DNA from: Micromonospora sp. WMMD1082
GTDB taxonomy: Bacteria > Actinomycetota > Actinomycetes > Mycobacteriales > Micromonosporaceae
Length of the DNA: 64,000 bases
Assembly (NCBI RefSeq): GCF_029626175.1
Contig: NZ_JARUBM010000002.1
Span: 3,303,001 to 3,367,000, forward strand
Direction of reading: 5' to 3'
Shown: positions 60,493-64,000 of the stretch, piece by piece
How the letters are laid out: the number at the start of each line of letters is the position of its first letter
Numbering within the stretch: the first letter of the stretch is position 1
Position numbers and translations under genes: made by a program
Notes under the pieces: generated by a model
The model's database searches: none
Told to the model about the DNA's origin: nothing
What the model saw: the letters and a program-made list of their open reading frames with translations, nothing else

Positions 60493-62249
60493 GACAGCGG
60501 ATCCGTCGGCCGGCGCGGCTGCTGGCCGTGGCGGCGGTGGTCGCCCTCCTCGGCGCCGTCGCGCCGCCGGCGTCGCCGTCCGCCCAGGCGGCGAAGCGGA
60601 ACGTGCGGATCGTCGGAATCGGCTCCACATGGAGCGCCAACGCCGTCGCCGCCTGGGCCGCGAACGTGCAGGCCAACGGCCTGGAGGTGCAGTACGAGGC
60701 GGCGGGATCGACCCAGGGGCGGACGCAGTTCCGGGAGGGTAAGGCCCACTTCGGCGTCTCCGAGATCCCGTACGGCCTCAGTGACGCGTTCGGCGGCACG
60801 GACAGCAAGGGAGCCCGGCCCTCCGGGTACATGCCGATCGTCGCCGGGGGCACGGCCTTCATGTACAACCTGAAGATCAACGGCCGGCGGGTGACCAACC
60901 TCCGGCTCTCCGGCGAGAACATCGCCAAGATCTTCACGGGTGTCATCACCCGGTGGAACGACCCGGCCATCCGCGCCGACAATCCCGGTCTGAACCTCCC
61001 GGCGCGCACGATCACGCCCGTGGTCCGGCAGGACGGCTCCGGCACGACAGCCCAGTTCACCCTCTGGATGAGCAAGGAACATCCGGCGATCTGGAACACG
61101 TACTGCCGGAACTGGAACAAGCCGGCGCCGTGCGGCATCACCTCCACGTATCCCCGTCTCGCCGGCATGATCGGAGCCACCGGCTCGGACGGCGTCTCCG
61201 GCAAGGTCCGGCAGGACAACGCCGAGGGCGCGATCACCTACGTCGAGTACTCGTACGCCCTCAACGCGCGGTTTCCGGTGGTCCGGATGCTCAACCGGGC
61301 GGGGTACTACGTCGAACCGACCGCGCGGAACGTGGCGGTCGCGCTGACCGAGGCGCGGATCAAGGAGACCGGCGATCCTCGGGCCGACGACTACCTCACC
61401 CAGATCCTGGACAGCGTCTACCGGCACACCGACCCCCGCAGCTACCCGCTGTCGTCGTACTCCTACATGGTCCTGCCCGTCGGGACCGGAGCGGAGCAGG
61501 AGCAGTACGCGTTCACCGCCGACCACGGCGAGACGCTCGGCAAGTTCGCCTACTACTTCCTGTGTGAGGGGCAGCCGCAGGCCGAGGTGCTCGGATACTC
61601 GCCGCTGCCGGTCAACCTCGTGCGGCGGGGCATGGAACAGGTGCAGCGGATACCGGGCGCGGAGAAGCTGAACATCGATCGGAAGATCGCGACCTGCAAC
61701 AACCCGACGGTGTCGCCGGACGGCGGCAACGCTCTCGCCAGGAACGCACCGCAGCCGTCACCGTGTGACCGGCGCGGGCCCACCCAGAACCCCGCCGGCA
61801 CGGCGGGCGCAACGCAGCAGACGCCGGTGCTGGCGGCGGCGGCCTGCACCACCGGTGGCGGCAGCGTCAACCCGGGCGGTTCGGCGAGTCCCGGCGGTGG
61901 CACCGCCAGCCCTGGTGCCACCGCCGCACCGGGCACGACGGCGCCGGGCGCGGGCGGACCCGGCTCGGGTCCGGGCGGCCCGGGCGCGGTGCCGACCGCC
62001 GGGGCCCCGCCCGTGGTCGACCCGGACACCGGCGAGGTCATCGGCGTCGACGACCCGGCCGGCGGTGGCGGAGGCGACCAGGCCGCCGCCGTGCCGGTGT
62101 CGCTGGCGGGCGAGGGCGGCTGGCGACTGCAGCACACGATGATGCTGCTGGCCGCCCTGCTGCTGCTCGGCCTGGTGGTAGCTCCGCCGCTGCTGGCCAA
62201 CGCGTTGCAGAACCGCCACCGCACCGACGACCGGTGGAGCGACCGATGA
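60486..62249 (+). CDS. pstS: PstS-like phosphate-binding protein with C-terminal membrane anchor
   Basis: The 587-residue protein has a cleavable signal (AVVALLGAVAPPASPSAQAA, no lipobox cysteine). A PstS domain (about 38-400) follows with the phosphate-loop motifs YEAAGSTQGRTQF and VRQDGSGTTAQFTLWM. A Gly/Pro/Ala linker (about 440-530) precedes one C-terminal helix (TMMLLAALLLLGLVVAPPLL) and a basic end. Ordinary actinobacterial PstS is a lipoprotein near 370 residues, so here a transmembrane tail replaces the lipid anchor. It overlaps pstA by seven bases and the next gene by ATGA. Binding of phosphate is inferred from the family. Confidence 0.85.
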   Translation: MVRQRIRRPARLLAVAAVVALLGAVAPPASPSAQAAKRNVRIVGIGSTWSANAVAAWAANVQANGLEVQYEAAGSTQGRTQFREGKAHFGVSEIPYGLSDAFGGTDSKGARPSGYMPIVAGGTAFMYNLKINGRRVTNLRLSGENIAKIFTGVITRWNDPAIRADNPGLNLPARTITPVVRQDGSGTTAQFTLWMSKEHPAIWNTYCRNWNKPAPCGITSTYPRLAGMIGATGSDGVSGKVRQDNAEGAITYVEYSYALNARFPVVRMLNRAGYYVEPTARNVAVALTEARIKETGDPRADDYLTQILDSVYRHTDPRSYPLSSYSYMVLPVGTGAEQEQYAFTADHGETLGKFAYYFLCEGQPQAEVLGYSPLPVNLVRRGMEQVQRIPGAEKLNIDRKIATCNNPTVSPDGGNALARNAPQPSPCDRRGPTQNPAGTAGATQQTPVLAAAACTTGGGSVNPGGSASPGGGTASPGATAAPGTTAPGAGGPGSGPGGPGAVPTAGAPPVVDPDTGEVIGVDDPAGGGGGDQAAAVPVSLAGEGGWRLQHTMMLLAALLLLGLVVAPPLLANALQNRHRTDDRWSDR

Positions 62250-64000
62250 GCAGGCGCAGGCGCAGCGTGGCGGCCCGCCGCGCCCTCTCGTTCATCCTTC
62301 TGGCCCTCCTCGTCGGCGCCCTGGCGACGGTGCAACCGGCTCCCGTCGGCAGCCGCGTCGCCGCCGATCCCGCCCGTGCCGAGGACGCGGCCGGCGGCTC
62401 GGCGGTGACCGCGCGGGGCCGGAACCTCGGCCCGGACGACGTCGTTCCCGGCACCGCCCCGGCGGACTTCTCCGCCCTGGAGGTCACCGTCAGCCAGACG
62501 AAGGACCTGGTCAACCAGGCGGTCGTGGTGACCTGGGAGGGCGCCACCCCGACGCCCCGGCAGCGTCAGTTGGGCGTCGACTACCTCCAGGTCATGCAGT
62601 GTTGGGGAGATCCGGAGGCGGCCGACGACCCACTCGGGCTGAGGTTCCGCGAGACCTGCCAGTTCGGCACGAAGCTCGGCGCGCCGGCCATGCCCAACCA
62701 GAACATCGGCGACCTGACCTCGATCAACGCGGGCACCCGCGAGATCCAGGTGGAGGTCGCCGGTTACCCCCCACGCGACCCGGGCGAGACCCTGCCGGAG
62801 GGCGCCAGGATGGTGCCCTTCTGGCCGGTGAGCTGCCAGCCGGTGCGTCCCGACTGCGGGCAGCCCCGGACCCCGGACGGCAGCCCGGCCAACCCGCTGC
62901 CCACCATCCGAGACCCGAAGACGGGCGGGCAGCGGGAGGCGTATCCGGAGGAGACGCTGGCCCGGCACTTCACCTCGGCCGTCACCAACGAGTACCCCTA
63001 CGCTCTGACCTCTGGTGACGGCACCGGCCGGATCGCCTTCGAGGTGCAGAACGCGACGCGTGCCCCGGATCTCGGCTGCGGTGCCTCCTATCAGGACTCC
63101 GCCGGACGCGAGCAGCCGTCCCGCCCGTGCTGGCTGGTGATCGTGCCGCGGGGGCATGTCCACCCGTACACCGGCGCGGACGTCTCGGTCGTCGGCGGGG
63201 TCCACGGCTCACCCCTGACTCCCGCGTTGTGGCAGCACCGGATCGTGGTGCCGCTCGGGTTCGAGCCGATCGGCGACGTGTGCCCGCTCGACCGGGCGGA
63301 GCGGATCACCGCCGGTACGGAGCTGGTGGCCGAGGCGGCGACGTCCTGGCGGCCGGCCCTGTGTACGGCGGCGGGCGGGCCGTCGGTCAGCTACTCGCCG
63401 GTCGGTGACTTCGACGCCGCGCGCCAGGTGCTCGCCCCGATGGAGACCGCACCCGGCCTGGTCTACAGCGCCGAGCCGGTGCCGACCACCGACGCGGACC
63501 CCGCACTCGTCCATGCCCCGGTGACCCTGAGCGGCGTCGTGATCGCGATCAACATCGACGTCAACCTCGATCCACTCACCCGGCACGATCCGGAGATCGA
63601 GAAACTGCGCGGTCTGGGCCTGGACGACGTGAAACTGACGCCTCGGCTGGTGGCCAAGCTGCTCACCCAGTCGTACCGGCGGGACGTGCCCGGCAACGGT
63701 GGTCCTCCACAGAACCCGGGCAGCCTCCGGGACGACCCGGAGTTCCTCGACCTCAACCCGGTCTTCCGGTCCTGGGACATCCGCCCCGGGTTCACCCTGC
63801 AGGGCCTCATGATGCCCAACGGCAGCTCGGTTGCCGCGCGGACGCTGTGGCGGTGGGTGCTGGCCGACCCGGTCGCCGCCGCCTGGCTCCGGGGCACCAC
63901 CGACAACCCCGCCCCGGACGAGCACGGCATGGTGCTGAATCCGGAGTACGAGGAGGTGATCCGCGGCGGGGAGCCGGACTACTTCCCCAAGGTCGACCCG
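62246..64000 (+). CDS. Large secreted PstS-linked protein (cut by window edge)
   Basis: The frame runs from the ATG at 62246 to the window end without a stop, at least 585 residues. It has a signal peptide (RRALSFILLALLVGALATV), then an Ala/Gly linker, an early strand-rich domain with several cysteines (QVMQCWGDPE, WPVSCQPVRPDC, DLGCGASYQD), and a later region with VVIAINIDVNLDPLTRHDPE and LTPRLVAKLLTQSY, which resembles substrate-binding domains. It is translationally coupled (ATGA) to the PstS-like gene, so it is probably a partner in the same envelope system. The C-terminus and any anchor are outside the window. The family is not recognised. Confidence 0.7.
   Translation, partial: MSRRRRSVAARRALSFILLALLVGALATVQPAPVGSRVAADPARAEDAAGGSAVTARGRNLGPDDVVPGTAPADFSALEVTVSQTKDLVNQAVVVTWEGATPTPRQRQLGVDYLQVMQCWGDPEAADDPLGLRFRETCQFGTKLGAPAMPNQNIGDLTSINAGTREIQVEVAGYPPRDPGETLPEGARMVPFWPVSCQPVRPDCGQPRTPDGSPANPLPTIRDPKTGGQREAYPEETLARHFTSAVTNEYPYALTSGDGTGRIAFEVQNATRAPDLGCGASYQDSAGREQPSRPCWLVIVPRGHVHPYTGADVSVVGGVHGSPLTPALWQHRIVVPLGFEPIGDVCPLDRAERITAGTELVAEAATSWRPALCTAAGGPSVSYSPVGDFDAARQVLAPMETAPGLVYSAEPVPTTDADPALVHAPVTLSGVVIAINIDVNLDPLTRHDPEIEKLRGLGLDDVKLTPRLVAKLLTQSYRRDVPGNGGPPQNPGSLRDDPEFLDLNPVFRSWDIRPGFTLQGLMMPNGSSVAARTLWRWVLADPVAAAWLRGTTDNPAPDEHGMVLNPEYEEVIRGGEPDYFPKVDP

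Overview
The window is chromosomal DNA from a high-GC actinomycete. GC-rich codon third positions, many GTG starts, GTGA/TGATG stop-start overlaps and leaderless promoters fit. The gene order (hemL, phosphatase, resA-ccdA-resB-ccsB, mqnL-mqnP, mqnM, AsnC-type regulator, mqnE) resembles the SCO4469-SCO4494 region of Streptomyces coelicolor as I remember it. Together with the dispersed repeat types, this suggests the family Micromonosporaceae, probably Micromonospora. That placement is inference from content, not a database match.

Left edge (1-1510): gene scraps, a complete LexA-type repressor with a near-consensus SOS box, and the 5' half of a tRNA-Lys(TTT) whose 3' half is replaced by an unrelated hairpin. 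This looks like the worn end of an integrated element. Then (1.6-12.3 kb) come ordinary chromosomal genes: a DUF1772 membrane protein, an SDR, a beta-helix lipoprotein, a PadR-controlled ABC exporter, a PP2C phosphatase, an ATPase-LuxR regulator, mscL, a GntR regulator, an MFS carrier and an anti-sigma antagonist.

Signalling block (12.5-34.9 kb): an unbroken, translationally coupled RsbR-RsbS-RsbT stressosome cassette runs into a GHKL/phosphatase protein, a histidine kinase and a REC-PP2C protein. A second PadR-ABC operon, a NarL-type two-component system, oligopeptidase B and a FAD oxidase with a near-consensus SOS box follow. An OsaC/OsaA/OsaB-like osmotic-stress locus then has a seven-copy HAMP array. 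An RsbV-type antagonist closes the block. The number of partner-switching proteins (STAS, GHKL kinases, PP2C phosphatases) is striking, yet no sigma factor is encoded here.

Respiratory block (35-56.5 kb): hemL, the System II cytochrome c maturation operon (resA-ccdA-resB-ccsB) and the late futalosine-pathway menaquinone genes (mqnL, mqnP, mqnM, mqnE). Together these supply haem, cytochrome c and menaquinone. Inserted among them are a DUF234-type ATPase with twin palindromic operators, an orphan class I terpene synthase, a BldC homologue, an AsnC regulator with a cysteine-desulfhydrase-like enzyme, a DEAD-box helicase, a proline-rich membrane protein and an NlpC/P60 cell-wall hydrolase.

Right edge (56.6-64.0 kb): a phosphate-transporter-like operon. 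It has two small proteins, PstC, PstA, a PstS-like protein that is C-terminally membrane-anchored rather than lipidated, and a large secreted protein running off the window. No PstB ATPase is visible.

Repeats are a theme. A 59-61 bp palindrome family sits in three convergent gene gaps. There are also a 60 bp tandem repeat upstream of the phosphatase gene, a mobile-looking repeat inserted in frame in ccdA, and several short GC-rich tandem repeats.
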